This document shows, piece by piece, positions 1 to 10,424 of a stretch of DNA of 64,000 nt; position 1 is the stretch's first letter, and the number at the start of each line of letters is the position of its first letter. Where the stretch lies: NCBI RefSeq assembly GCF_016545825.1, contig NC_052617.1, positions 54,069,382-54,133,381 of the forward strand, read 5' to 3'. The notes under the pieces were generated by a model. The model was not told where the DNA came from, searched no databases, and saw only the letters and a list, made by a program, of their open reading frames with translations. The DNA is from Eucalyptus grandis. Taxonomy: Eukaryota; Streptophyta; Magnoliopsida; Myrtales; Myrtaceae. Position numbers and translations under genes: made by a program.

Positions 1-716
1 CTGCAGATCTTCAATACCCCAAACTCCAATCGAAACTATTAAATAAGTTGAACAACCAAAGACCCTTGCTCCGCAAAACCTGGCATCTCAGTGGGTGGAA
101 TTATAAGGCAGTAAAGACACCACTTTCCAGGATTGAAAAGGGATGGACTGCTACATATTGACTTCTGGCACACCCCAGATTTATACTTCAACCAATTGAT
201 CTATCAACTCATTCATCCAAGAACTTTAATATTTTGCTATCTCTATCTGTCTAGAATAATCATCGCTACCGCCATAACTATGAAGAACATGGAAGCAAGA
301 GAATGCAAATACAAAATCACATCAAAAAAGAACAAATCCATGCACAAACAACACTGTGGAACAGCATGGTATATAATAGCAACTTACGGAGGAGTGAGGC
401 ACTTCATGTTAGTTGACTTGATGATGTGGTTCAAAAACTCCTTCTCACCCTGGATAACAGTATTAATAGCAACCTACGCAAAGCATAAGATGTTAGCAGA
501 ACAGAACACATGAAAAAGGTTACAAGAAAATGGAGATGGATCAGGTGGCAAAAGATTTAGCTAATGAGCAGAAGAATACAGTAAGACCCTCAAAAATGAA
601 GGACCGCCCTCTCCCCAGGAATAACTAATTTAATAATACAACCAATGGAAGTTTCTAGCCAAACAATAAAGGAACTCATAAAACAAAACATCAAGGACAT
701 ATATTCATAGACATAC
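1..716. other. Unassigned; probable beta-COP intron
   Basis: No convincing coding exon is visible. The coatomer gene ends at a clear splice donor at 716, and the last part of beta-COP (about 95 residues) is not found here, so this stretch is best read as intron, with the terminal exon beyond the left edge of the window. Confidence 0.5.
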
Positions 717-1229
717 CTTATTTTCCCACTCAAACTCAGCCCACATGGTTCTGAAGGCAGCATCAGCACAGTATGCAGGAGATATGTAGTCCATTATGTC
801 AATATGAATGTCATTCAGCACAACTACTGTCCTTTCAAGCACATTTGACGAAGTCTCATACACTATGTTACCAAAAATTACTCCCGTTTCTGTTGAAGAG
901 ACTTTTATATTTGCCTTTATCTGCTTGCTTGACTCTGGAGCAAGTGTGTAATTCTGAGGGCGCTCCACAAGTTTAAGATCACCCATGGTTGCAAGCTCTA
1001 AGCACAAATTCTGAAGGGTATCCTTAGTGCGATTAATGACAGTGACATCCAGCACAATGTCATAATGATGAACCGTCACATATGCTTCGGCATAGACAGG
1101 ATCGCTGAATCCAGTGAGCTGAAGAATGCGATTGAGTTTATTTGCATCATCTCCATCCTTTGTGAACTCTCCAGTGGCACGTTTAAGATCATCCTGGACC
1201 TCATCTTCCAATTCAAGCTGGCTCATACC
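717..1229 (-). CDS. Coatomer subunit beta (beta-COP), second visible exon
   Basis: Encodes the C-terminal appendage region of beta-COP, starting [20 protein letters not shown] and running to WAEFEWENK. It contains the conserved stretch around [20 protein letters not shown]. The exon is bounded by an acceptor (CCAG then GGTATGAGC) at 1230-1231 and a donor (AAG then GTATGT) at 716-717, both in phase 0. It joins in frame to the upstream exon ending HLKSRK across an intron of about 467 bases. Beta-COP is a core subunit of the COPI coat for Golgi-to-ER and intra-Golgi vesicles. The exon has no internal stops. The terminal coding exon lies left of position 1. Confidence 0.93.
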
Positions 1230-1696
1230 CTGGAAAAAGCATGCAAAGAAAAGACTAAGTGCCCAAACCTTCACAGTGCATAGTTATGCGATGTAAAGTG
1301 CAGAAGCCAGAAACAAAACATGCCATAATTATTAACCAAAAACAAACAGAAGAGGAAGGGAGAGGGATGAAAGAAATTGTACGAATTTGATTAACAGATA
1401 TTGACAAGCACACATAGGCTCATGGCATGTTGTCATTATAATCTACTCTCAGTATCCAAAGAGAATGAAACGAGAAGGCAAAACATACACAAGCAAATGC
1501 ACAAGTACAGCCAAATCTCATGATTACCAGATGTGAAAAATGATCAGGAAGAAAGATCAGGAAGTAGAACTTTCATTGACTAGAAACCAAGAGAACTCTA
1601 AAGTATGAGTATCAATCATTTAATATTGACCATTAGTTAGCTTGCTAGCACAAAAGTCAACTCAAATCAGAGAGACAAGAAAACGATGTTGCTTAC
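1230..1696 (-). other. Intron of beta-COP gene
   Basis: It lies between the donor GTAAGC at 1691-1696 (minus strand) and the acceptor TTTTTCCAG ending at 1230. It is AT-rich, has no conserved coding signal and is phase 0. Confidence 0.85.
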
Positions 1697-3747
1697 CTTC
1701 CTGCTCTTCAAGTGGTAGAAGTCAATCAGATCATCTGGTTGAGCATGAGATATCTGAGCTTTTGCTTTAATTTCCTCCGTCTCTTGGAGCTGCTTTTCTG
1801 CAAGCATCTTCACAAAACTTTCTCTGCAAGATTGCAACCATATCTTCCTTATTTCATCACCAGTGTTGCACAACAGCCTAATGCAAAGGATGACTCTGTC
1901 ATGAGAGTCATTGTCAATTGGGTGTGGAAGAACTGGCGACTGACCCAGCTGTAGCATAGATGCCATAATCAACAAGGCCTGAGTGGTTGCTTTGTTAACT
2001 TCCACCTTTGATGGTTGGACCTCCTCCAACCTCAATACAAGCTTTGTCAGGGTACATGCCACAACCGCCCCAAGGAAAAAATCACCTGAAAGGATCAGCG
2101 ATCTTAAGTTTCCTATAGATGTCAATGAGCCCTGAACAAGGGTTGGAGGAGACATGGCAGTTTCCAGAGCTGCACTTTGGGTAGCATAAGTCCCATCAGC
2201 GAGTATTGCAGGTCTCCTAGAAGATGTAGCTGCCACGTTCACTGGCTGAGAACTCTTTGATGCATCTTGTCCCTCACCCTCTTCAGCAGCTGCCGTGTAG
2301 AATGGGAGGTCTCCAAGACACTGTTTAATAGTAGAGATGCCACTCTCAACTTCTGAGAGGGAGAGACAATATTCCCCAATAATCCAAAGAGCGCAAGAAC
2401 AAACTCTTGCAGCACGGATCTGGTAGAAAGTGTCCAACAGTCTGGTAATGATAGAGACCCGTAATTTGGGATTCGTCTCAATTATCTCACGCACAAAGAC
2501 AACAACATCCATAGCTGAAGCCACATTGGAATCGCCCAAGAAATCCATTAGGAGATGCACGACCGTGCTTGCCACCTCAGGGAACTTAATTGCACAAGTA
2601 TGGATAGCTTGCACGAGCATTTGCCTGTACTCTCCATTCTTCTCAAGCTCCCCGCTTTGAGTCTTCACAACCTCCTTCTTCAACATCAAAACGACCTCAT
2701 CTACATTTCTAGGAGTAATCAACTCGAGGGCGATGTCAAGCGTCTTTCTCCGAATATCAAGATTCGGACTTGAAAGTGCTCTAAGTACATCCATCACCAG
2801 CTCAACCATAATTTCCCTGTGTGAGCTCTTAAGCTCGTTCAACCTATCAAGCACAATCAGCTTCACATTGTTATCACTCTGCGACAACAGCAGCTGGCTA
2901 TACGTGCTTGCTGCGGCCCTTGTGCCGTCGGCGCAGAGGACAGCGACACGAGTGTACTGGCGCACTCATATATCACCGCAGTTGATGGGGCATTAAGCAA
3001 CGATATGATAATCTTAATGTACTTCCCTTTCTCAGCCTTATTGGATCTACACACTTTCCTAATCAACTCCAAAACAACCATCTGCAGCTGCTCCCCCCAA
3101 TCATTAATCCTATCGATGTGCGTAAACAGATAATTCACAGCCCTCTCCTGAGAACAATTGAAGAGCATGAGGAACGCATTGCGCTTACTCGAATGGTCCT
3201 GCTCGGTGGAGAGCACCTTCTCGATGATCTCGGGCGCCTGATCCAGCAGGTTCTGCCCATCGGGGAGCCTATACAGGGACATGACCGCGAGGATCGCATT
3301 GCGGCGGACGAAGGGGTGGCGGTGCTCCAGATTCTCGACGATCGACGGGATCAGGGGCTCGATGATCTCGACCTCGTTGAGGCGGCAGAGGAAGCGGAGG
3401 GTGACGCCGCGGATGTACTCGTTGGGGTGCTGGAGGTTGTTGCGGAGGTTCTGGCAGATGAGGATCATCTCCGGGAGGACCTTGCCGCGGGCGTCGGTCT
3501 TGTCGATGATCTCGAGGTAGAGGAGGAGGAGCTTCTGGATGGTGTGGTCCTCGCTGGGGAGGACGTAGCGGATGATGGTGATGAAGAGCTGCGGGATGGT
3601 CTCGCCGTTGAGGAGGAGCATGATGGCCTTCTTGAGGGCGTCCACCTTGAGCGGCACGTCGTTCCCCTCCAGCGCCTCCTTGATCTCGTTCGCCAGCGAC
3701 GACGCCCCCTTGTCGAAGTGGACCAGGAGGGTGCACGATTTCTCCAT
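1697..3747 (-). CDS. Coatomer subunit beta (beta-COP), first coding exon, with a frameshift
   Basis: Large first exon of the beta subunit of the COPI coat. The start at 3747 gives MEKSCTLLVHFDKG, the usual family start; an in-frame ATG at 3774 would add nine residues. The exon encodes the adaptin-like HEAT-repeat trunk with conserved stretches such as ETIPQLFITIIRYVLPSEDH, QNLRNNLQHPNEYIRGVTLR and ELEKNGEYRQML, and ends DDLIDFYHLKSRK at the donor at 1696. The reading frame is broken once: after the codons for SSAPTA (about 2924) one base is missing before the codons for RAAASTYSQLLLSQ (about 2921). Both sides are otherwise intact and strongly conserved, so this is a very recent mutation or a sequence error. 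The gene is essential in eukaryotes, so a broken sole copy would be surprising. Confidence 0.93.
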
Positions 3748-4000
3748 CTGCTTCTGCATCGTCGTCGCCCTCACCGGAGAGATCGCGAATCGGTCGCCGG
3801 AATTCGATGGAGGTGGCGGCTCAGGCGCGAGATCTGATCGGATTTAGAGAGAGAAAGAGGGGGAGAGGGAGAGAGAGGGAGGGAGGAGGGCCGTCGTCTT
3901 CTTCGTTTTCACTCTCTTCTTCTATACGAGAGAGGGGAGAAGTGAGTCGCTAGATCTGAGATTTGGGTCGGGTAGGAGATGGTAAAATGTTCGTCGCTCT
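3748..4000 (-). promoter_or_regulatory. 5' leader and promoter-proximal region of beta-COP
   Basis: Upstream of the ATG on the minus strand is a long pyrimidine-rich tract (plus-strand GA-rich at about 3844-3890, then CT-rich to about 3925). CT-rich leaders like this are common in plant housekeeping genes. No single TATA box can be assigned with confidence. Confidence 0.5.
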
Positions 4001-4828
4001 GCCCCTGAAGAACTGACTTATTGTGATTCAGGACCTGGGATGTGTTCGTTTTTCTAATTTGGTCCTTTTCCGGTTGGGGCCAGCAGCTGAACTTTCTTTA
4101 AAACTGAAGGGACATAATTCTATTTTCAGATGCCAAGACATGTTAATCGGGCAATCTTGTTATCTAAGGAACGTGCAATCGAGAGTATAGCGGTATCTGT
4201 ATTATTAACTAACTACAAACTTCTCCAATATCAAAAACCCAGAGGAGCAATTAATCGATTTAGGGATGATGACGAGATAAGTATAGAAATTTTTTGCCCA
4301 ATTTACAATCGAGTACCTAAAATATTTAGCATCACCACTTTCTGAAAGTTGGTTATTATATTACTTGACATTAAAATCATTGACGAGAAAACGCCAATAT
4401 AGACACCAACATGTAAAAGTTGTCTACATCATCATCCGATACCCCCTCTTGATATGGATGTTAAATCTCATGTAAGCCCACACACTAGACTCATCAAAAT
4501 GGGCCATTGACACATTTCTCAACCCATATATATGTTAAATGAGTCATAAATAGTTGATTATATTAAGTAAATGGGTAATAAATAGATTTAAACATACTAT
4601 GGGTATTAAATGGGTTATAAAGGAGTTTACAACTTATTTGACAACTTATTTAGACCCCACCTCCTTTTATGATTCTCTTTTCATTTTTCTTCACCCTCAC
4701 TTGACCTCACGCTTGCTTGCTTCATACTCTAATCTTAGTTTGGGTCTGAATTTTTATAGATTGGGTTAGATATAGAAATATTTTAACAATATAAGTTGGG
4801 TTGTGTATGTGTTGGGTATTCGAATCAC
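4001..4828. other. AT-rich intergenic DNA
   Basis: No gene is seen. The sequence is AT-rich with no long open frame of plausible composition, and it ends at the TAA target duplication of the Harbinger-like element. Confidence 0.6.
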
Positions 4829-5084
4829 TAAGGCCCTATTTGTTTAATTGTGTTTATGTTTCCTGGATTAAGAATTTGTGTTATTTTGCTCCGAGGAACA
4901 AAAAAAGAACATAAACGCGTTTGTTTACACTTTTATTCCTGGGAACAAATTTGGAACATAAATAAGAAGTGGAAAAAACTTGTTCTTATTCGGGGAATAC
5001 TTTTTGAAGAAACAAAAGAACAAAAACACAAAACTTGTTTCTTTTTTTTTTTCTCTTTTTCTTCTTCTTTTTTTCTTTGGCGGG

Positions 5085-5490
5085 TCGCCGGCCTCGACCA
5101 TGGCCGGCGACCGGCCGTCGAGGGCCGGTGACCTCGTCGAAGCGTCGCCAGTTCTCGGCGAGGCCGAGCTTGCCCAGCCACCAGCGAGGCTCGGCCTTGT
5201 TAAGCCACCGCCAGGTCGGCATCGCCTAGCGGTGGCTCGACGAGGCCGACCTCATGCCGGTTGGTGAGGCTCAGCCTTGCCTTGATTGGGCGAGCTCTAG
5301 CTCGCCAAGATTTGGCGAGGCTGAGCCTCGCGTGGCCACAGCGAGGCTTGGCCTCCCCAGTCGGCGCGAGGCTAGGCCTCGCCAGGCCAGGGTGAGGCCG
5401 AGCCTCGTGGTGGCTGGGCGAGCTGGGCCTCACCAAGCTAGGGCGAGGCTTGGCGAGCTCGCCGGATGTTGCCCAGTCGGTCGCCGGCCA
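5085..5490. repeat. GC-rich core block with GAGGCTCG-like repeats
   Basis: Strongly GC-rich block built of degenerate GAGGC/GCCTCG/GAGCTCGCC words. It is bounded on the left by a T/C tract and CTTTGGCGGGTCGCCGGCC and on the right by GGTCGCCGGCCAAAG and an A/G tract, so its borders form an inverted repeat. Open frames through it in several frames are Arg/Pro/Ala-rich artefacts of composition, not genes. Confidence 0.7.
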
Positions 5491-5719
5491 AAGAGAAAAA
5501 GAAAAAGGAAAAAGAATAAAAGAATAAAAAAATTTAAAAAATTAAAAGAAACAAAAAAAAAATTATACAAGTTTATCAAATGTATTGCTTTGTTCTTTTT
5601 CTATTCCGGGAACATAAATTTTATACAGTTACTAAATGCGTTCTTCTGTTCAAAAATTGTTTATCGGAACAGAAATAATTTTTTCTATTTCTGTTCCTAG
5701 GAACAATTTTTGAATAGAA

Positions 5720-5915
5720 CCACCAACCGCGGTGGCTCCGCTGGATAAGGCCCTGCTGATTCTCAGCCTAGAGGTGAAGGGTTCAAAACTCAGGAGAGGC
5801 GCTAGGTGTATTAAATGTGACTCAGAGGTGGTGGGTCCTCCTGCATAAGTATCACCTGGGGGTTTACGACGAGGCTGTCGGCTGCAAGCCGGTTCCTCCA
5901 GCAAAAAAAAAAAAA
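5720..5915 (+). mobile_element. tRNA-derived SINE with target duplication
   Basis: About 195 bp. It has a tRNA-like head containing an A-box-like TGGCTCCGCTGG (5733-5744) and a B-box-like GGTTCAAAACT (5770-5780). It ends in a run of 13-14 A. A 17-bp direct repeat, ACAATTTTTGAATAGAA, flanks it at 5703-5719 and 5916-5932. These are the hallmarks of a Pol III-transcribed SINE mobilised by LINE machinery. It sits within the Harbinger-like element, so it is the younger insertion. It is not a functional tRNA: no cloverleaf can be completed. Confidence 0.9.
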
Positions 5916-5953
5916 ACAATTTTTGAATAGAAACGTTACCAAACGTGCCCTAA

Positions 5954-6399
5954 ATTTGTATTGCATAGAAATAAGTCAAAACAATCTAAATGGATCTATT
6001 TGGATTGAATATTTTTCGACCTAACCTAAATTTGATCCTTACTGCCATTTGATGGAGCTATCGCACACAAACTCTCTCCTCATCATTCAACACATATATA
6101 GAGATGACGCGATTTTTGCTTAATAAGTGAGTCCAATTACTGATTCTCGTTAACTTTCACTAAGTGAATCACATCAGCAAAATCACACGATATGACCACT
6201 TATTTAGCAGAGCCCTCATATCGAGCCAAATTGGAGACGTTCCAGACATTAATTGAGGGAAAAAATATAGATACTCAATTATAAAACAAGTAAAAGTTCG
6301 CATATATGTGCTTTCATTTCCTCTAATTTAATTACTTATTGTTTGATAATTACTCTTTTCGGTAATGAAAGTTAATCTGGCCACATCGAGGAGGTAAGA
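5954..6399. other. AT-rich spacer
   Basis: No gene, RNA or clear repeat recognised between the two transposon copies. Confidence 0.5.
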
Positions 6400-7130
6400 A
6401 TTTTCGACAATGGTACATTTCTTTTATCTCTACTTTAGTAAGAATTATGATATGACACAGGTTAATAACTTATTTGATACTTATTCAATCATAATTTTTT
6501 CAATTGAATCAATTTAATTTTATTTATTTTCACATAGAAACTAATTGAGTCTATCCAATCAATTTATGCCTAAAGTTATTGATGTAGACCTAGCCGTCCT
6601 GGCCTATGTTGATATGAACATTTTCATATAATTTTTTTTTTGAAATTTTTATTAATTTTTCCTCTTATTTCTTTCGTGTATGGTTATGGCCGGGCCACAG
6701 TCAAGGCTTGGGCCTTGCCAAAGGCTATGAGGGCAACCTTGACCTTTGGTCGACAAGGTTCGACCATGGCTGAGTACTGGCCATAGGCCAAGGGCAAAAA
6801 CAAAGAAAGTAAAAAAATAAAAGAAAAAAAGGATTTAAAAAAATAAAAAAAATTGAAAAAAATATAAAAAAGGCCCATGTCAACACCACCAATGCCCCAT
6901 AGACTAGCCAGCATCCACTCAGAAATTTCCTATCTAAATTGGTTGGATGGACTTAGTTGGTACCAATATGAAAATATTAAAGCTAAATTAATCCAATCAA
7001 AAGGTTTATGACTGAATGTATGTAAATGTAATAGGTTTTGGACGTTTTTAGTACTTTTTCCAAGTAAATTTCCATATAAGAAAACAACTATATATGTATC
7101 ATTAATTAATAACATTACGTCCATACTTTT
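6400..7130. mobile_element. Fold-back (long inverted repeat) element with a GC-richer core
   Basis: Sequence around 6455-6570 (including TTGAGTCTATCCAATCAATTT) reappears in inverted orientation around 6930-7080 (reverse complement contains TAAGTCCATCCAACCAATTT). This gives imperfect arms of 100 bases or more. Between the arms is a T-rich run, a GC-richer segment (about 6680-6795, built of GGCC/CCTTG words) and an A-rich run. This repeats the pyrimidine/GC-core/purine layout of the elements at 4832 and 8479. Exact ends and a target duplication could not be fixed. Confidence 0.55.
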
Positions 7131-7299
7131 TACCCAACTACACTGGAAGGTCGGTCTTCATGTAAGCTTAGCATTAGCTAAGCCAATATGTAAGTTCATC
7201 TTCATGGTATGTCTAGTTGCATTCTAGTCTATAAATCAATGCTCTACTTCCCCAAAGAAAAACTCAAGATTTCATGACAAATTCTGTAATCTTGCTTAG

Positions 7300-7970
7300 A
7301 GTGGTTGAAACTACCGTCTCTTATTCATGTTAGCTGGGTTCACTCATATGTGGAGGAAGCCTAATAAGTTGCAAGCCCAAAAAGGCCTTGAGTGCATATG
7401 ATAAGTCATATGGAAAAATAGGGTTTCTCACTATCTTTAAAGTGGTAGCCGCAAAAAAGACGTAACAAGAGAAAAAGAGAAAGCAGAAAATTTGGGTTTG
7501 GAGCAAAGTCTGATTTACATCAAGCTGGCATCGAAGGTCGATTTGTGGTCTGATTGAGCTGAAATTTTGTCATCATGTTCGTGGCACAATCTTCTTGAAT
7601 TTGAACGGTTTGATTTTCGTTTGAAGCTCTATACATTAGGTTTTTCGTGGATTAATCAAAACCTGTGTTTTTGGTTAGATTTATCCTTTATCTCTCGTGA
7701 AATTCATGTGTATTGCCAAGAATTATGTTCTTGAGGTCTTTGTTGCTATGTACCTCTAGTATTTACTAGAGAAGAATATTATTCACCCAATTTTGTTGAT
7801 AGTGAAGATTTTCGGGTGGACTCCAGTCCTGTGATTTTTGATCTCCTCACATCGATGAGGTTTTCCACGTAAAAACAATTTGATTTTTTTATTTTAAATA
7901 ATCGGGTTAATAGATATTCCAATATTTGTTGAACCCTACAATGATCTGATTAAATTTGGTATTGGCATCT
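7300..7970 (+). mobile_element. Decayed Copia-type LTR
   Basis: The text resembles the 3' half of a Ty1/copia LTR: the GGTGGACTCCAGTCCTGTGA and GAGGTTTTCCACGTAAAAAC phrases near 7815-7880 are typical of plant Copia LTR ends. A degraded tRNA primer-site-like TGGTATTGGC follows near 7960. No internal domain or second LTR was found. Boundaries are approximate. Confidence 0.45.
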
Positions 7971-8470
7971 ATTGATAACGGGCCTAGTTGAGCAGCAAAG
8001 TGTAGGCAATTGTGTTTAACTGAAGCCCGTAATGGGAAGAGCCCAGTTGACACGTTGTTGATTAGGGTTTGCTAGGTCTCCTCTCTAGCCTATAGAAAGG
8101 TAGGTTATACCTATCGATTGCTTTAATCCCATTGAAAGCTGCTATATCGAAATAGGTCATAGAGAGGAAGATTTGGCATTTTAATAGATCTCTGACTATC
8201 AGAGTGATCTACTTTTCTTCAAGTGAAGCAATGGCTCAAACGGGTACACTTTAATTCCACTGTATTTATTGATCTCAGTGTTTTACAATCATATATGGAT
8301 ATGTTTTTTCTTGATTGATTAGTTGTATATGTGAATAAATTTTCTACATGTGGTATGTGTTTGCGTGCTTGGTATTTATTTTACTTGACTATATTGATTC
8401 ATATTAGGTTTACACAAGAGATGAGATTATTTTATTCCGTTGTGTTAATTTGATATTGTTCGAATTGTTA
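7971..8470. other. Spacer with a possible short host exon
   Basis: No convincing gene. An ATG at 8231 opens a five-codon frame (MAQTG) directly followed by a GTACAC donor-like site. On the far side of the hAT element, TTTTGCAG at 9704-9711 precedes an open stretch ending at a stop near 9832 (ENEESNSPIKAAGSDMIF and on). This could be a small gene with the hAT copy in its intron, but nothing identifies it. Confidence 0.25.
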
Positions 8471-8478
8471 CTGTTCTC

Positions 8479-9674
8479 TAGGGGTGGCAAATAGGTGGGT
8501 GGAGTCGGGTATGGGTTGGGTTGAAAATGGATCGACCCATATTTGACCTATTTATCCCGTTTTGACTCATATTCTTGTAGTGTAAATATAATGACTCATA
8601 CCCGACTCGATCCGTACCCGACCCATACCCAACCCGACCCGTATTGCTAAAACCTACTTATTGTTAAAATATTTTTATGCAATACAAATTTTTTAACAAT
8701 TTTAATGCAATACCAATTTAATGGAAATTTTTTATAATTCTTTCTTAAATATTTTTTAAAAAATCGAATTTTTAATTTTTAAAAATATATTTTTAATTAT
8801 TTTAAAAATAAAAAGTTAATTATTTTTATTTTAAAAATATTATTTTTATAATTTTTTTAAATATCATTTTTAATTTTTAATAATTAATTTTTAATTTTTC
8901 TCTCTTTTTTTTTTTTTTTTGTTCTTCTTCGGCCGTCCGTCGGCCATGACGATCGCTAGCAATCGACCACGGGCGAGATTGAGCTCGCCGGCGTCGGGCG
9001 GGCTCAATCTCGCCAATCCGACGAGCCAAGGCCTCGCCCGATGCCGGTGAGCTCGAGCCTCGCCAGATCCGGTGAGTCTTGAGCCTCGCCAGTCGTCGGC
9101 AAGGCCGAGCCACGCCACGGATCCGGCGAGGCTCGAGCTCGCCGGCATTGGGCGAGGCTCGATCTCACCGATCCGGCGAGGTCGAGGCCCCACCCGACGC
9201 CGGTGAGCTCGAGCCTCACGGCTGAGCCTCGCCGAATTTGGTGAGACTTGAGCTTGCCGGTGTCGGGCGGGGCTCAATCTCGCCGCTATCTAGCGAGGTT
9301 GAGGCCCCACCCGACGCCGACGAGCTCGAGCCTCACTAGATCCGGCGAGTCTCGAGCCTCGCCAAGCTCGAGCCTCGCCAGTCGTCGGCAACCTTCGAGG
9401 GAGCGGCGGCGGGCGGCGGAGGTGAGCCGTGGCGGCGAGTGGCGGAGGACGAAGGTCGAAGGGCTGTGTCGTTGAGGATTTTCATGTTTTTTTGGGTTTT
9501 AAAAATGGGTAAAAAATGTGTCAGAACGTATGACCCATTTTCGATCCATATAAAACTAAACTTAAAATGGGTCGAATGTGGGTCATGGCCCATTACAACT
9601 TCATAACTCACATTTGACCCATTTGTGAAAAATATGGGTGCAAAATGGGTCCACGACCCATTTTGCCACCTCTA
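8479..9674. mobile_element. Non-autonomous hAT element with 8-bp target duplication
   Basis: The left end is TAGGGGTGGCAAAT and the reverse complement of the right end is TAGAGGTGGCAAAAT. A perfect 8-bp direct repeat, CTGTTCTC, flanks it (8471-8478 and 9675-9682), the hAT signature. Subterminal regions are rich in GGGTCG/CGACCC words in opposite orientations, likely transposase-binding repeats. The element is 1196 bp with no transposase. The centre is an AT-rich stretch followed by a GC-rich block. Confidence 0.88.
8930..9470. repeat. GC-rich core of the hAT element
   Basis: Degenerate repeats of GGCGAGGCTCGAGCTCGCCGG-like words, about 50-60 bp per unit, with CTCGAGC, GATCCGGCGAG and CCGACGCCGG as recurring pieces. 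It is preceded by a long T tract (about 8902-8920) ending in TTCTTCTTCGGCCG. Composition and vocabulary match the GC-rich block at 5085-5490, although the host elements have different termini. The long Arg-rich open frames here are compositional. Confidence 0.7.
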
Positions 9675-9831
9675 CTGTTCTCCCATCAATTCAAATTGCT
9701 TGATTTTGCAGAAAATGAAGAGAGCAATTCTCCCATAAAAGCTGCAGGAAGTGATATGATCTTTGCTGCAATTAAGTTCCAAATGATGTTTTCGTATGCT
9801 CTACCTGAAGCTTGTCATCTCAGTCACAAAT

Positions 9832-10420
9832 AGAGGTCAGCAGCCTCCCGTATTTGCAGTAACATGTGTGGGATTTCCGATGTTTCGAGCTCACGAAAGT
9901 TCATGCAAAGCCGAGTGATGTGCAACAAATGTATATATGAAAAACTATCAATCCTGGGTTAGCATCTTAGATGCGGATTTTGTGGTGCAATGACTAACCC
10001 AAAGGAATTTATAATACCAGTAAACAACAGACAGGTTTCTGATGGCAAAAACAATGCTATTCACCGCGTCTGCATAACTCAGCTAGAGTTTTGCACAACT
10101 CTCCTCTGGTCATGTTGTTTGGTTCCTAGATGCAACATACCGAGCACAAGTATCTCTCACTGCCTTCAATTTTGCCGTGATCTTCAAACTCTTTCGCTAA
10201 TTTTTCTTCCTCAGCACGCACATCGTAAATACATCTAATGAGCTTTTGGGCGGCATCATTTGCGTGATCTCTCCTGATCTTTGCACCATTCTCGTACTCC
10301 GCTATTATGGGTGGTCATACCTGAGAATAAAATCAATCAAACGAGCATCACATTGCAAGAGATCATTAAATTAATAAAGAAACCGATCAAATGGGAGCAT
10401 CGGATCGTTTACCTCCAAGA
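9832..10420. other. No recognised gene
   Basis: Low-complexity-free, moderately AT-rich DNA between the hAT element and the DC1 pseudogene. It may include the degraded 3' end of the latter. Confidence 0.4.
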
Positions 10421-10424
10421 CAGT

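Larger units (their letters stand above)
4832..5950. mobile_element. Non-autonomous Harbinger/Tourist-like element
   Basis: The left end reads GGCCCTATTTGTTTAA and the reverse complement of the right end reads GGGCACGTTTGGTAACG. These resemble each other and Tourist-type termini. A TAA triplet flanks both ends (4829-4831 and 5951-5953), as expected for PIF/Harbinger insertions. Imperfect inverted subterminal sequence continues inward around the GGAACA-rich stretches at both sides. There is no transposase. The core is a GC-rich block between a pyrimidine tract and a purine tract. A SINE is nested near the right end, accounting for about 200 bases. The superfamily is inferred from termini and target length. 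Confidence 0.6.

Noticed and set aside
133..513. 126-codon plus-strand open frame at the left edge
   Set aside because: No recognisable domain, lies in the probable beta-COP intron and has AT-driven composition.
3118..3837. 239-codon plus-strand open frame
   Set aside because: It lies antisense to the strongly conserved beta-COP exon; its acidic, Leu/Val-rich composition is a mirror of the GC-rich coding strand.
4933..5700. Several Arg/Pro/Ala-rich open frames on both strands
   Set aside because: They are produced by the GC-rich repeat block flanked by poly-pyrimidine and poly-purine tracts; no domain, and no frame is favoured.
5720..5795. Possible tRNA gene
   Set aside because: Only A- and B-box-like sequences are present; no acceptor stem or cloverleaf can be built, and the poly(A) tail with target duplication shows a SINE.
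8877..9475. Overlapping Arg/Ser/Ala-rich open frames
   Set aside because: Same cause: GC-rich core of the hAT element.
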